From Streptomyces flavidovirens DSM 40150 (GTDB taxonomy: Bacteria; Actinomycetota; Actinomycetes; Streptomycetales; Streptomycetaceae), in assembly GCF_000429085.1 (NCBI RefSeq), contig NZ_KE386847.1:1321-65320 (forward strand): a stretch of 64,000 bases of DNA. The letters run 5' to 3'. The position numbers were made by a program, and so were the translations under genes. The notes beneath the pieces are model-generated. The model was not told the origin of the DNA. It was given only the letters and a program-made list of their open reading frames with translations, and ran no database searches. This document shows, in pieces, positions 26,678-34,680 of the stretch; positions within the stretch are counted from its first letter, which is position 1; the number at the start of each line of letters is the position of its first letter.

Positions 26678-27714
26678 CGACAGCCCACCAGAGCATGGAC
26701 GGCCTACACGTGAACGCCATGGCCGGCGACCAGAGTGGGGACAAGTCCACCACCCGCTTCGCCGACTTCGACGAGGTGCCCGAGGGGCACTTCTACGATC
26801 CCGATGCCGAGTACGAGCCCGACCCCGAGTACGCGGCCACCCTCGCCCCCGACGCTGCCCGTCAGCGCCGCGAGCGGATCGGCCCCACCGGACGGCCGCT
26901 GCCGTACTTCCCGATCCCGGGCCCGCTCACCGATCACGGCCCCGCGAAGATCATCGCCATGTGCAACCAGAAGGGCGGCGTCGGCAAGACGACGTCGACC
27001 ATCAATCTGGGTGCGGCCCTCGCGGAGTACGGACGACGGGTCCTGCTCGTCGACTTCGACCCGCAGGGAGCCCTGTCGGTCGGCCTCGGCGTGAACCCGA
27101 TGGAGCTCGACCTCACGGTCTACAACCTGCTCATGGAGCGGGGCATGGCGGCCGACGAGGTTCTCCTGAAGACCGCGGTGCCCAACATGGACCTGCTGCC
27201 GAGCAATATCGACTTGTCGGCGGCCGAGGTTCAGCTCGTCAGTGAGGTGGCGCGCGAGTCGACACTTCAGCGGGCGCTCAAGCCGCTGATGGCCGACTAC
27301 GACTACATCGTGATCGACTGTCAGCCTTCGCTCGGTCTGCTCACCGTGAACGCCCTGACGGCGGCTCACAAGGTCATAGTGCCGCTCGAGTGCGAGTTCT
27401 TCGCGCTGCGCGGTGTGGCTCTGCTGACCGAGACGATCGAGAAGGTCCAGGAGCGGCTCAACCCCGACCTGGAGCTCGACGGCATCCTCGCCACGATGTA
27501 CGACTCCCGTACGGTGCACAGCCGTGAGGTGCTGGCGAGGGTCGTCGAGGCCTTCGACGAGCACGTCTACCACACGGTGATCGGGCGTACCGTCCGCTTC
27601 CCGGAGACCACGGTCGCCGGTGAGCCGATCACGACGTACGCCTCCAACTCGGTCGGTGCGGCCGCTTATCGCCAGCTTGCCAGGGAGGTGCTCGCCCGGT
27701 GTCACGCCGAGTGA
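26674..27714 (+). CDS. ParA/MinD-family ATPase (PldP/Rv1708-like)
   Basis: 346 residues from the ATG at 26674. About 95 acidic/disordered residues precede the deviant Walker A KGGVGKTT of IIAMCNQKGGVGKTTSTINLG; then VLLVDFDPQGALSVGLG (Walker A') and YIVIDCQPSLGLLTVNAL (Walker B). This is a complete ParA ATPase. Its location directly upstream of scpA-scpB matches Rv1708 of M. tuberculosis and, as I recall, the ParA-like division protein PldP of Corynebacterium, rather than the parAB-oriC locus. It overlaps the following RHH-like gene by 16 nt. The best ribosome-binding site lies in front of the short ORF at 26552, not this ATG. Confidence 0.92.
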   Translation: MTTAHQSMDGLHVNAMAGDQSGDKSTTRFADFDEVPEGHFYDPDAEYEPDPEYAATLAPDAARQRRERIGPTGRPLPYFPIPGPLTDHGPAKIIAMCNQKGGVGKTTSTINLGAALAEYGRRVLLVDFDPQGALSVGLGVNPMELDLTVYNLLMERGMAADEVLLKTAVPNMDLLPSNIDLSAAEVQLVSEVARESTLQRALKPLMADYDYIVIDCQPSLGLLTVNALTAAHKVIVPLECEFFALRGVALLTETIEKVQERLNPDLELDGILATMYDSRTVHSREVLARVVEAFDEHVYHTVIGRTVRFPETTVAGEPITTYASNSVGAAAYRQLAREVLARCHAE

Positions 27715-28331
27715 GTCTGCCGGGGGCCGACGAACTGTTCCGCACGACCGGGGGAATGGCGCTGCAGTCGTCGTCCCCGCGGCGCCCGCCCGTCAACGGC
27801 GAGGCGCGGGTACCGGGTCCGGCGACGGAGAGTGACTCCGGGGCGGCGGCCGAGCAGTCCGAGAGCACACCGGCCGCTGGTTCCGCCGACGGCCGTGAGG
27901 GCACGGAGCACGCCGCCGCCGACGCGGAGGCGGCCGGGCATCGCAGCCGGGCCGTGGAGGGCGACCAGGCGGCCACTGCCGCCGCGAATGCCCGCCGGGC
28001 GCCCGAGGGGCAGCCCCCCGCCCAGTCGGCCGCCCAGCAGCGTCCTGCGGGCTCTGCCGGCCCTGCCACGGGGGCGCAGCCGCGGCGCCGGGGCGGGCGC
28101 GGGGCGAACCGCCGGCCCAGCGGCCGCGAGCGCCACGACGAGAAGATCACGGTCTACGTCTCGGCCGAGGAACTGATGGACCTGGAACACGCGCGCCTGG
28201 TGCTGCGCGGCGAGCACGGGCTCGCCGTGGACCGGGGCCGGATCGTGCGGGAGGCGGTTGCCGTCGTACTCGCGGACCTGGAGTCGCGCGGCGACGCGAG
28301 CATCCTCGTACGGCGCCTGCGCGGGCGCTGA
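27699..28331 (+). CDS. Putative ribbon-helix-helix-type partner of the ParA-like ATPase
   Basis: 210 residues from a GTG inside the end of the ATPase gene. Residues 1-140 are low-complexity Ala/Pro/Glu/Arg and probably disordered. The C-terminal 65 residues are well ordered: strand KITVYVS, helix AEELMDLEHARLVLRGEHG, turn, and helix DRGRIVREAVAVVLADLE, the plan of a ribbon-helix-helix DNA-binding domain. ParA ATPases commonly pair with small RHH centromere proteins, so this could be a DNA adaptor; that is inference from fold and overlap. No database family recognised. Confidence 0.7.
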   Translation: MSRRVSLPGADELFRTTGGMALQSSSPRRPPVNGEARVPGPATESDSGAAAEQSESTPAAGSADGREGTEHAAADAEAAGHRSRAVEGDQAATAAANARRAPEGQPPAQSAAQQRPAGSAGPATGAQPRRRGGRGANRRPSGRERHDEKITVYVSAEELMDLEHARLVLRGEHGLAVDRGRIVREAVAVVLADLESRGDASILVRRLRGR

Positions 28332-28392
28332 CCGGACGGGGGGTAGCCTGCGCTGCCCCTGTCCTTGTTCCCCCGCCCCCTGGACCACCGCC

Positions 28393-29379
28393 ATGCCGCC
28401 GCGCTCTGACGACTCCGCCGCCCAGCCCGCTGTTTCCCCGCGCCGTCGGCTGGGGCGCGGGCCGGGGGCGCCGGCGCCGGAAGGCGCGGCGGCGGACGGA
28501 GCGGATGATCTTTCCCCCACCCCGCCCCTTCCCGAAACCGGGGGCAGGCCCCCGGACCCCCAGTCAGACGGAGCCGAGGCGGCGGGCGGGCGGTTCACCG
28601 TTCGGCTGGTGAACTTCGAAGGGCCGTTCGATCTGCTGCTTCAGCTCATCTCGAAGCACAAGCTCGACGTCACCGAGGTCGCCCTGTCGAAGGTCACCGA
28701 CGAGTTCATGGCGCACATCCGCGCCATGGGGCCCGACTGGGATCTCGACCAGACCACCGAGTTCCTGGTGGTGGCCGCCACCCTCCTCGACCTCAAGGCC
28801 GCGCGGCTGCTGCCCGCCGCCCAAGTCGAGGACGAGGGGGACCTCGCGCTGCTGGAGGCGCGGGACCTGCTGTTCGCGCGGCTGCTGCAGTACCGCGCTT
28901 ACAAGCGGGTCGCCGACATCTTCAGCGAGCGGCTGGACGCCGAGGCCCGGCGCTACCCGCGTACGGTCGGACTGGAGCCGCACCACGCCGCGCTGCTGCC
29001 CGAGGTCGTCATCAGCATCGGCCCGGACGGCTTCGCCGGGCTCGCCGTGAAGGCCATGCAGCCAAGGGCCGAGCCGCAGGTGTACGTCGATCACATCCAT
29101 GCGCCTCTGGTGTCCGTACGGGAACAGGCCGAGGTGGTCGTCGCGCGGCTGCGGGAGGCGGGAGAGGCGACCTTCCAGGTGCTGACCGAGGACGCCTCGG
29201 ACACGCTCACCGTCGTCGCGAGGTTCCTGGCGCTGCTGGAGCTCTACCGGGAGAGGGCCGTGGTGCTGGACCAGGAGGAGGCCCTCGGGGAGCTCGTGGT
29301 GCGGTGGACCGGCGGGGAGGCCGCGCAGCCCGTGGTCACGGACGAATTCGATCAAGTGGTGGAGGAGGAGACAGCATGA
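28393..29379 (+). CDS. scpA: Segregation and condensation protein ScpA (kleisin)
   Basis: 328 residues from the ATG at 28393. After a 70-residue Pro/Ala-rich tail, the kleisin N-domain begins at FTVRLVNFEGPFDLLLQLISKHKLDVTEVALSKVTDEF, the diagnostic ScpA sequence; the C-terminal winged helix (about 245-310) follows. ScpA bridges SMC heads with ScpB. TAGCCT at 28344-28349 may be an internal promoter. It is coupled to scpB by an ATGA overlap. Confidence 0.94.
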   Translation: MPPRSDDSAAQPAVSPRRRLGRGPGAPAPEGAAADGADDLSPTPPLPETGGRPPDPQSDGAEAAGGRFTVRLVNFEGPFDLLLQLISKHKLDVTEVALSKVTDEFMAHIRAMGPDWDLDQTTEFLVVAATLLDLKAARLLPAAQVEDEGDLALLEARDLLFARLLQYRAYKRVADIFSERLDAEARRYPRTVGLEPHHAALLPEVVISIGPDGFAGLAVKAMQPRAEPQVYVDHIHAPLVSVREQAEVVVARLREAGEATFQVLTEDASDTLTVVARFLALLELYRERAVVLDQEEALGELVVRWTGGEAAQPVVTDEFDQVVEEETA

Positions 29380-30011
29380 GTGAGTCCCCCGCGGTCGCGG
29401 ACCTCGGCCTCAGGCCCGCCCTGGAGGCGGTCCTCATGGTCGTCGACGAGCCCGCCACCGAGGAGCACCTCGCGAAGGTGCTTCAGCGCCCCCGCGGAGC
29501 CGTCGCGGACGCGCTGCGGGAGCTGGCCGACGAGTACGCCGTACAGGGGCGTGGATTCGAGCTCAGGCTGGTGGCCGGGGGGTGGCGCTTCTACACGCGG
29601 CCCGAGTACGCGGCGGCGGTCGAGAGCTTCGTACTGGACGGCCAGCAGGCCCGTCTCACCCAGGCCGCCCTGGAAACGCTGGCGGTTGTCGCGTACCGCC
29701 AGCCGGTCAGCAGGTCACGGGTCTCGGCCGTACGCGGCGTGAACTGCGACGGCGTGATGCGGACCCTGCTTCAGCGCGGGCTGGTGGGGGAGGCGGGCAC
29801 GGAACCCGAAACAGGTGCGATCCTGTACAGGACGACGAACTACTTTCTGGAGCGGATGGGCCTGCGAGGCCTGGACGAGCTCCCGCAGCTCGCGCCATTC
29901 CTCCCGGAGGCGGACGCGATCGAGGCTGAGACGCTAGAGGGTGTGCCGTCGTTCGATGCGGACGCCCCGTACGCCTCGGACACAAACGCAGACGACAAGA
30001 CGGAATTTTGA
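29376..30011 (+). CDS. scpB: Segregation and condensation protein ScpB
   Basis: 211 residues. The tandem winged-helix protein is recognisable from LRPALEAVLMVVDEPATEEHLAKVL, LRLVAGGWRFYTRPEYA, LTQAALETLAVVAYRQPVSRS and YRTTNYFLERMGLRGLDELP. GGAGGAGGAG precedes the ATG, which overlaps the scpA stop. With ScpA and SMC (not in this window) it forms the bacterial condensin. Its stop TGA shares one base with the ATG of the pseudouridine synthase. Confidence 0.94.
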   Translation: MSESPAVADLGLRPALEAVLMVVDEPATEEHLAKVLQRPRGAVADALRELADEYAVQGRGFELRLVAGGWRFYTRPEYAAAVESFVLDGQQARLTQAALETLAVVAYRQPVSRSRVSAVRGVNCDGVMRTLLQRGLVGEAGTEPETGAILYRTTNYFLERMGLRGLDELPQLAPFLPEADAIEAETLEGVPSFDADAPYASDTNADDKTEF

Positions 30012-31306
30012 TGCGAAGCAGCAGCGGCAGGAACAGCGGAAGCGGTAACGACCGGAATCAGCGGGGCGCGGGCAAGGGGCGCGACGACAAGCAGCAGCGC
30101 TCCGACCGCCCGGACCGTCCCCGTCCGGAGGAGCGCCGTTACGACGTCGGCCGTGACGCCCCCGGCGCCCGCGACGGCGGTGGCGCGGGACGCGGTGGCA
30201 GCGGCGCCGGTCGTGGCGGCGGCGGCGCGGGCCGTGGCGGAGCCCCCGCCGGGCGCGGTGGCGCGGGTGCGGGCCGTGGTGGAGCCGGCGCGGGCCGTGG
30301 CGGTGCGGGCGCGGGCGCCGGGCGCGGTGGAGCGGGCGCGGGTCGTGGTGGCAGCGGCGCCGGCGGCGCCTCGGGCACCGGTAGCCGTGGCGCGTCCGCG
30401 CGCGGCGGCGCCAAGGGCGGCCCCAAGGCACCGCAGGGCGGCTTCAGGACTCCCGGCCTGCGCCGTGGCCCGCAGAGTGCTCCCTCCCGTCCGCGCGAGC
30501 TCGACGCCAAGCTCGAGGAGCGCGTACGCGAGCGGCACAGCAAGCCCCAGGTGAAGACGCCGAAGACGTTCCCCGGAGCCGAGCAGGAGGGTGAGCGTCT
30601 GCAGAAGGTCCTCGCCCGCGCGGGCATGGGATCGCGGCGCGCCTGCGAGGAGCTGATCGAGCAGGCCCGCGTCGAGGTCAACGGCGAGATCGTGACCGAG
30701 CAGGGCCGCCGGGTCGACGTGCACAAGGACGAGGTCAAGGTCGACGGCCTGACGGTCGCCACCCAGTCGCACCTCTTCTTCGCGCTCAACAAGCCGGCCG
30801 GCGTCGTCGCCACGATGGGCGACCCGGACGGCCGCCAGAACCTCAACGACTACGTCAACAACCGCGAGACGCGGCTGTTCCACGTGGGCCGGCTGGACAC
30901 CGAGACCGAGGGCATCATCCTGCTCACCAACCACGGCGAGCTGGCCCACCGTCTCACCCACCCCAAGTACGGCGTGAAGAAGACCTACCTCGCCGCCATC
31001 CAGGGACCGCTCCCGCGCGACCTCGGCAAGCGGCTCAAGGACGGCATCGCGCTGGAGGACGGGTACGCCCGCGCCGACCACTTCCGGGTCGTCGAGAACA
31101 CCGGCAAGAACTACCTGGTCGAGGTCACCCTCCACGAGGGCCGCAAGCACATCGTGCGCCGCATGCTGGCCGAGGCCGGCTTCCCGGTCGAGCGGCTCGT
31201 GCGGACGTCCTTCGGGCCGATCCCGCTGGGCGACCAGAAGTCCGGCTGGCTGCGCCGCCTCACCAACACCGAGGTCGGCATGCTGATGAAGGAAGTCGGT
31301 CTGTAA
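30011..31306 (+). CDS. rRNA pseudouridine synthase (RsuA/RluB family) with Gly/Arg-rich N-terminal extension
   Basis: 431 residues. Residues 1 to about 160 are a low-complexity extension dominated by GAGRGGAGAGRGG-type repeats. The conserved enzyme follows: S4 domain (ERLQKVLARAGMGSRRACEELI, VEVNGEIV) and catalytic domain with HVGRLDTETEGIILLTNHG, whose Asp is the nucleophile, and KTYLAAIQG. RluB-type enzymes modify 23S rRNA helix 89; RsuA modifies 16S U516; I cannot separate the two here. Rv1711 lies at the same place after scpB. TGATG overlap with scpB indicates coupling. Confidence 0.9.
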   Translation: MRSSSGRNSGSGNDRNQRGAGKGRDDKQQRSDRPDRPRPEERRYDVGRDAPGARDGGGAGRGGSGAGRGGGGAGRGGAPAGRGGAGAGRGGAGAGRGGAGAGAGRGGAGAGRGGSGAGGASGTGSRGASARGGAKGGPKAPQGGFRTPGLRRGPQSAPSRPRELDAKLEERVRERHSKPQVKTPKTFPGAEQEGERLQKVLARAGMGSRRACEELIEQARVEVNGEIVTEQGRRVDVHKDEVKVDGLTVATQSHLFFALNKPAGVVATMGDPDGRQNLNDYVNNRETRLFHVGRLDTETEGIILLTNHGELAHRLTHPKYGVKKTYLAAIQGPLPRDLGKRLKDGIALEDGYARADHFRVVENTGKNYLVEVTLHEGRKHIVRRMLAEAGFPVERLVRTSFGPIPLGDQKSGWLRRLTNTEVGMLMKEVGL

Positions 31307-31327
31307 CCGACGCCCCCTTTCACCCCG

Positions 31328-31374
31328 AGCCCCGGCGGGTTCCTGTACGCACAGGAACCCGCCGGGGCTTTTTG
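31328..31374 (+). terminator. Textbook Rho-independent terminator
   Basis: Perfect 19-bp inverted repeat (31328-31346 and 31351-31369), loop ACGC, followed by TTTTT. It closes the parA-like / scpAB / pseudouridine synthase operon and isolates the NrtR promoter. Confidence 0.95.
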
Positions 31375-31378
31375 CCGC

Positions 31379-31408
31379 TTGTGAAACGGGCCCGGACACC
31401 TTTATAGT
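31379..31408 (+). promoter_or_regulatory. Predicted nrtR promoter
   Basis: TTGTGA (31379-31384), 18-bp spacer, TATAGT (31403-31408). The -10 hexamer lies inside the palindrome at 31401-31423, so the bound regulator would block initiation. Confidence 0.65.
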
Positions 31409-31423
31409 CACTCTGACTATAAA
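31401..31423. promoter_or_regulatory. NrtR-type operator palindrome
   Basis: Perfect palindrome with 10-bp arms TTTATAGTCA and TGACTATAAA and spacer CTC. It overlaps the -10 of the nrtR gene. The AGTCA/TGACT core is similar to the NrtR sites I recall from actinobacteria, which makes autoregulation, and control of the linked ADP-ribosylglycohydrolase gene, likely. Confidence 0.85.
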
Positions 31424-31495
31424 AAACCACCGGCGCGGGCGGTGGGGACCGTGAGCTGTGTCCGGGCTCCCTCGCCATCCCCGTGCGGAGAAGCG

Positions 31496-32251
31496 ATGAA
31501 CGAAGAGACGAAGTACGACCCGCACGCCTTCGAGCCGTTCGCCGTCACCGTCGACCTCGCCGTCTTCACCGTGCGCGAGAGCCGGCTGCACGTGCTGCTG
31601 ATCCGGCGGGGACAGGACCCGTACGCCGGGGCGTGGGCGCTGCCCGGCGGCTTCATACTGCCGCGCGAGTGCGCCGGGGACGCCGCCCGCCGTGAACTGG
31701 CCGAGGAGACCGGCCTGTCGCAGGAGTCCGCCGCCGCGCTCCACCTGGAGCAACTGCGCACGTACAGCGATCCCGGCCGCGATCCGCGCATGCGCGTCGT
31801 CTCCGTCGCGTACACCGCGCTCGTGCCCGGCCTGCCCGAGCCGCGCGGCGGCGGCGACGCGGCGCACGCGCAGTGGATGCCCGTCGGCGGCCTGCCGGAG
31901 CTCGCCTTCGACCACGCGCGGATCATCACCGACGCGCGGGAGCGCATCCGCGCCAAGCTCGAATACACCTGCCTGGCCACCGCCTTCTGCCCGCCCCAGT
32001 TCACCCTGGGCGAGCTCCAGCAGGTGTACGAGACGGTCTGGGGCGTAGAGCTCGACCGGCCCAACTTCCGGCGCAAGGTGCTCGCCTCGCCCGGCTTCGT
32101 GGAGCCGGTGGAAGGGGCGCCCCGGCGTACCGGCGGACGGGGGAAACCGGCCGCGCTCTACCGGGCCGGGACCGCCGCCGCTCTGCATCCGCCACTGCTG
32201 CGCCCCGAACGACGATCAGAACGACGACCAGAAGGAGAACGGTCCGTATGA
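31496..32251 (+). CDS. nrtR: NrtR-type Nudix-related transcriptional regulator
   Basis: 251 residues from the ATG at 31496. The N-terminal Nudix-like domain (AVTVDLAVFTVRE, LLIRRGQDPYAGAWALPGGF, then RRELAEETGL) binds ADP-ribose or related effectors in this family. The C-terminal winged helix is QFTLGELQQVYETVWGVELDRPNFRRKVLASPGFVEP. NrtR proteins repress NAD synthesis and salvage genes and are released by ADP-ribose. It is coupled (ATGA) to an ADP-ribosylglycohydrolase, and a perfect palindrome overlaps its promoter. The Arg/Pro-rich last 40 residues are extra. Confidence 0.9.
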   Translation: MNEETKYDPHAFEPFAVTVDLAVFTVRESRLHVLLIRRGQDPYAGAWALPGGFILPRECAGDAARRELAEETGLSQESAAALHLEQLRTYSDPGRDPRMRVVSVAYTALVPGLPEPRGGGDAAHAQWMPVGGLPELAFDHARIITDARERIRAKLEYTCLATAFCPPQFTLGELQQVYETVWGVELDRPNFRRKVLASPGFVEPVEGAPRRTGGRGKPAALYRAGTAAALHPPLLRPERRSERRPEGERSV

Positions 32252-33249
32252 AGCAGGCAGCCACCGGGGCTCTCGTGGGACTCGCGCTCGGGGACGCGCT
32301 GGGTTACCCGGCCGAGTTCGACGACGTACCTTCGATCCTCGCCAAGTGCGGGCCGTGGCGGGAGATGGAGCTGCCGTCGCCCGCGATCGTCACGGACGAC
32401 ACCCAGATGACGCTCGCACTGGGACGCGCGATACGCGAGGCGTCGGAGCGCGGCGTCGCCGGTCCCGAGCGGTTCGCGCACCTGGTGCGCGAGGAGTTCG
32501 TCGCCTGGTACCACTCGCCGGAGAACAACCGGGCGCCCGGCAACACCTGTCTCGAAGCCTGCCGGCTGCTCGACAGCGACCGGCCCTGGCAGCAGGCCAG
32601 TCAGCTCGGCTCCAAGGGGTGCGGGGCCAATATGCGGGTCGCGCCGCTCGGGCTCGTACCGGGGCTCAGTGAGGAGCAGCGCGCCGGGGCGGCGCAGTCG
32701 CAGTCGGCGCTCACGCACGGGCACCCGACGGCGCTGGCGGCGAGCGATCTGACGGCCCACGCGGTGCATCTGCTCGCGCGCGGGGCGGAGCCGACGGGGC
32801 TGGTGGGGCTGCTCCGTTCGTACGCGTACGAGAACCGCACCCGGTACCACGAGCGCTGGCTCGGCGATCTGTGGACGTACGCCCACGACGCCTCGCCGGA
32901 GGCATTCATGGCGCGCGGCTGGGACGAGTGCCTGGCCGTACTGGAACGGCTGGCGGCGGCGCTGCGTACGCCGTCGCCGGAGACGGATCCCTGCCTGGCG
33001 ACGGGCGACGGATGGATCGCCGAGGAGGCGCTCGCGACCGCGCTGCTGTGCTTCCTGCTCTTCCCCGGCGAGCCGCTCACCGCGCTGCGGCGGGCCGCGT
33101 GCACGAAGGGCGACTCGGATTCGATCGCCTGCCTGGCGGGGGCGTTCGCGGGAGCGCACCTGGGTGCACGCGTGTGGCCCGCCGGGTGGGCGGAGCGCAT
33201 CGAGTACCGGAGTGAGCTGTTGTCCCTCGGCGCGCTCTGGGACGCTTGA
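32248..33249 (+). CDS. ADP-ribosylglycohydrolase (DraG-like)
   Basis: 333 residues; AAGGAG about 10 nt before the ATG, which overlaps the nrtR stop. The dinuclear-metal motifs of the family are present: ALVGLALGDALG and VTDDTQMTLALG near the N-terminus and KGDSDSIACLAGAFAGA near the C-terminus. Members remove ADP-ribose from proteins, nucleic acids or small molecules. Being in one operon with an ADP-ribose-sensing repressor suggests it generates or disposes of ADP-ribose in NAD turnover; the substrate is not known. It converges on the RlaP-like gene, 38 bp apart. Confidence 0.92.
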   Translation: MKQAATGALVGLALGDALGYPAEFDDVPSILAKCGPWREMELPSPAIVTDDTQMTLALGRAIREASERGVAGPERFAHLVREEFVAWYHSPENNRAPGNTCLEACRLLDSDRPWQQASQLGSKGCGANMRVAPLGLVPGLSEEQRAGAAQSQSALTHGHPTALAASDLTAHAVHLLARGAEPTGLVGLLRSYAYENRTRYHERWLGDLWTYAHDASPEAFMARGWDECLAVLERLAAALRTPSPETDPCLATGDGWIAEEALATALLCFLLFPGEPLTALRRAACTKGDSDSIACLAGAFAGAHLGARVWPAGWAERIEYRSELLSLGALWDA

Positions 33250-33287
33250 TCCATGAGCGCGTACGAGTGGCGTCCGCGCCCGGCCCG

Positions 33288-34001
33288 TCAGCGGGCCGAG
33301 GCGCGGCGCGTGCGCAGCAGGAAGTCCTCCACGCGGGGGCGGTCCGGCTCCGCCGGGAGGGGGCTCTTCGCCTCGGCCGCCTGCGCCTCCGCCGCGAGGA
33401 CCTCCATCCGGCGCTCGACCTCCGGCCAGGCCACTTCGCCGCGCTTGACCGCGAGCAGCCGCTCACGGTCCTCGCCGACCTCGATCACCAGCTCGCCCGT
33501 ACGCAGCAGATCGCGGCAGCTCCCGAGGAGCCGCAGCAGGTGCATGGCGTGCTTCCAGCGCGGGGCGCCGTGCCGCCGTACGTCCGCCTCCAGCTTCTCG
33601 CGCTGACCGGCGGCGTACCGGGCGAACGTCCGGTGGGCCCGGCGGGAGAGGAACGCGTCGCGCAGGGCCAGCAGCTCGCGGCCGGTGGCGTCGACGTGCT
33701 CGACCAGGGGGGAGTGCAGGCACTCCAGGATGTTGGGGTTGGCGCGCAGGGCCAGCTCGCAGAAACGTTCCAGCTCCCAGGAGAACTGCTCGGCCGCCGG
33801 CCCTTCGACGTGTGTCGGCGGCTTCTCGAAGCGCCAGTACAGCGGCGTCGGCGCGACGAAGACACCGCGCCGGTCCGTGTCGCTGCCGTCCGTCGCCAGG
33901 CCGAAGGCGCGCGAGCCCATCACGCAGGAGTAGACCGTGTGGTCGCGTACGAAATCTTCGGGCGTGGGAAGGGTGGCAGGCGTGGCGGCGGGCTCGGTCA
34001 T
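33288..34001 (-). CDS. RlaP-like nucleotidyltransferase (DNA polymerase beta superfamily)
   Basis: 237 residues from the ATG at 34001. The nucleotidyltransferase core is GSRAFGLATDGSDTDRRGVFVAP (the GS motif and metal-binding SDTD), followed by helical EEQF/ELERFCELALRANPNILECLHSP, which matches the family named RlaP (PF10127) for RNA-repair-associated polymerase-beta enzymes. Partners in other genomes are RNA ligases and ADP-ribose-handling proteins, and here a DraG-like gene converges on it. The actual substrate is unknown. It lies 19 bp downstream of, and co-directional with, the Rieske lipoprotein gene. Confidence 0.8.
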   Translation of the reverse strand: MTEPAATPATLPTPEDFVRDHTVYSCVMGSRAFGLATDGSDTDRRGVFVAPTPLYWRFEKPPTHVEGPAAEQFSWELERFCELALRANPNILECLHSPLVEHVDATGRELLALRDAFLSRRAHRTFARYAAGQREKLEADVRRHGAPRWKHAMHLLRLLGSCRDLLRTGELVIEVGEDRERLLAVKRGEVAWPEVERRMEVLAAEAQAAEAKSPLPAEPDRPRVEDFLLRTRRASAR

Positions 34002-34020
34002 GCTGCGGATTGTGCCGCAG

Positions 34021-34455
34021 TCAGTGCAGCCGGATCGAGCCACTTTCCACGGTGATCTGCCGCTGGGGGAGCGGCCTGCGGGCCGGGCCGGCCGCGACCG
34101 AAGCGTCCGCGACCCGGAACTTGCTGCCGTGGCAGGCGCAGTTGATGGTGCCGCCCTCGACACCGGCGACGGTGCAGCCCTGATGAGTGCAGACCGCGGA
34201 GAAGGCCTTGAAGGTGCCCTCCTCCGGCTGCGTCACCACGACCTTCTCGCCCTCGAAGACCTTGCCGCCTCCCACCGGGATCTCCGAGGTCGCGACGAGC
34301 GCCCGGCCGCCGGGCGGCTCCGAGGGGGCGGGCCCGGTCTCTTCGGTGACCCCGCCGTTCTCGTCGCCGTTCCCGCCGCAGCCGGCCGCCAGCGCGCTGC
34401 CCGCCGCCCCGGCGGCGGCCGTGAGGACCGCCCGGCGGCTCGTCACCTTGCCCAT
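34021..34455 (-). CDS. Tat-exported Rieske [2Fe-2S] lipoprotein
   Basis: 144 residues from the ATG at 34455 (GAGGAG 6 nt upstream). Twin-arginine signal TSRRAVLTAAAGAAG ending in the lipobox ALAAGC (Cys26), then an acidic/Pro linker, then a Rieske domain: C89-T-H91-Q-G-C94 and C106-A-C108-H109 supply the four cluster ligands plus the disulfide pair. This is the small stand-alone Rieske type common in Streptomyces, not the cytochrome bc1 subunit. The electron partner is unknown. Probably in one transcript with the RlaP-like gene. Confidence 0.88.
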   Translation of the reverse strand: MGKVTSRRAVLTAAAGAAGSALAAGCGGNGDENGGVTEETGPAPSEPPGGRALVATSEIPVGGGKVFEGEKVVVTQPEEGTFKAFSAVCTHQGCTVAGVEGGTINCACHGSKFRVADASVAAGPARRPLPQRQITVESGSIRLH

Positions 34456-34680
34456 CACGTGCTCCTCAAGTCGTCTCATGTGTTCAGCCATGCGTCGGCG
34501 GCCCCGGCGCGAAGCAGCAGCATCTTCGCGCCGAACACCTCCAGGACGAAGCACCCGAGGAGCGAAACAGGCACAGAGCGGCGTCCGCAGCCCGAACAGG
34601 CCCGCGAAAGCGGGCGGGGCTCCCGCCCAACTACGCTGAATCATGCAGGGGCACACGAGGTACGGAGCGAGGAGCACGAC

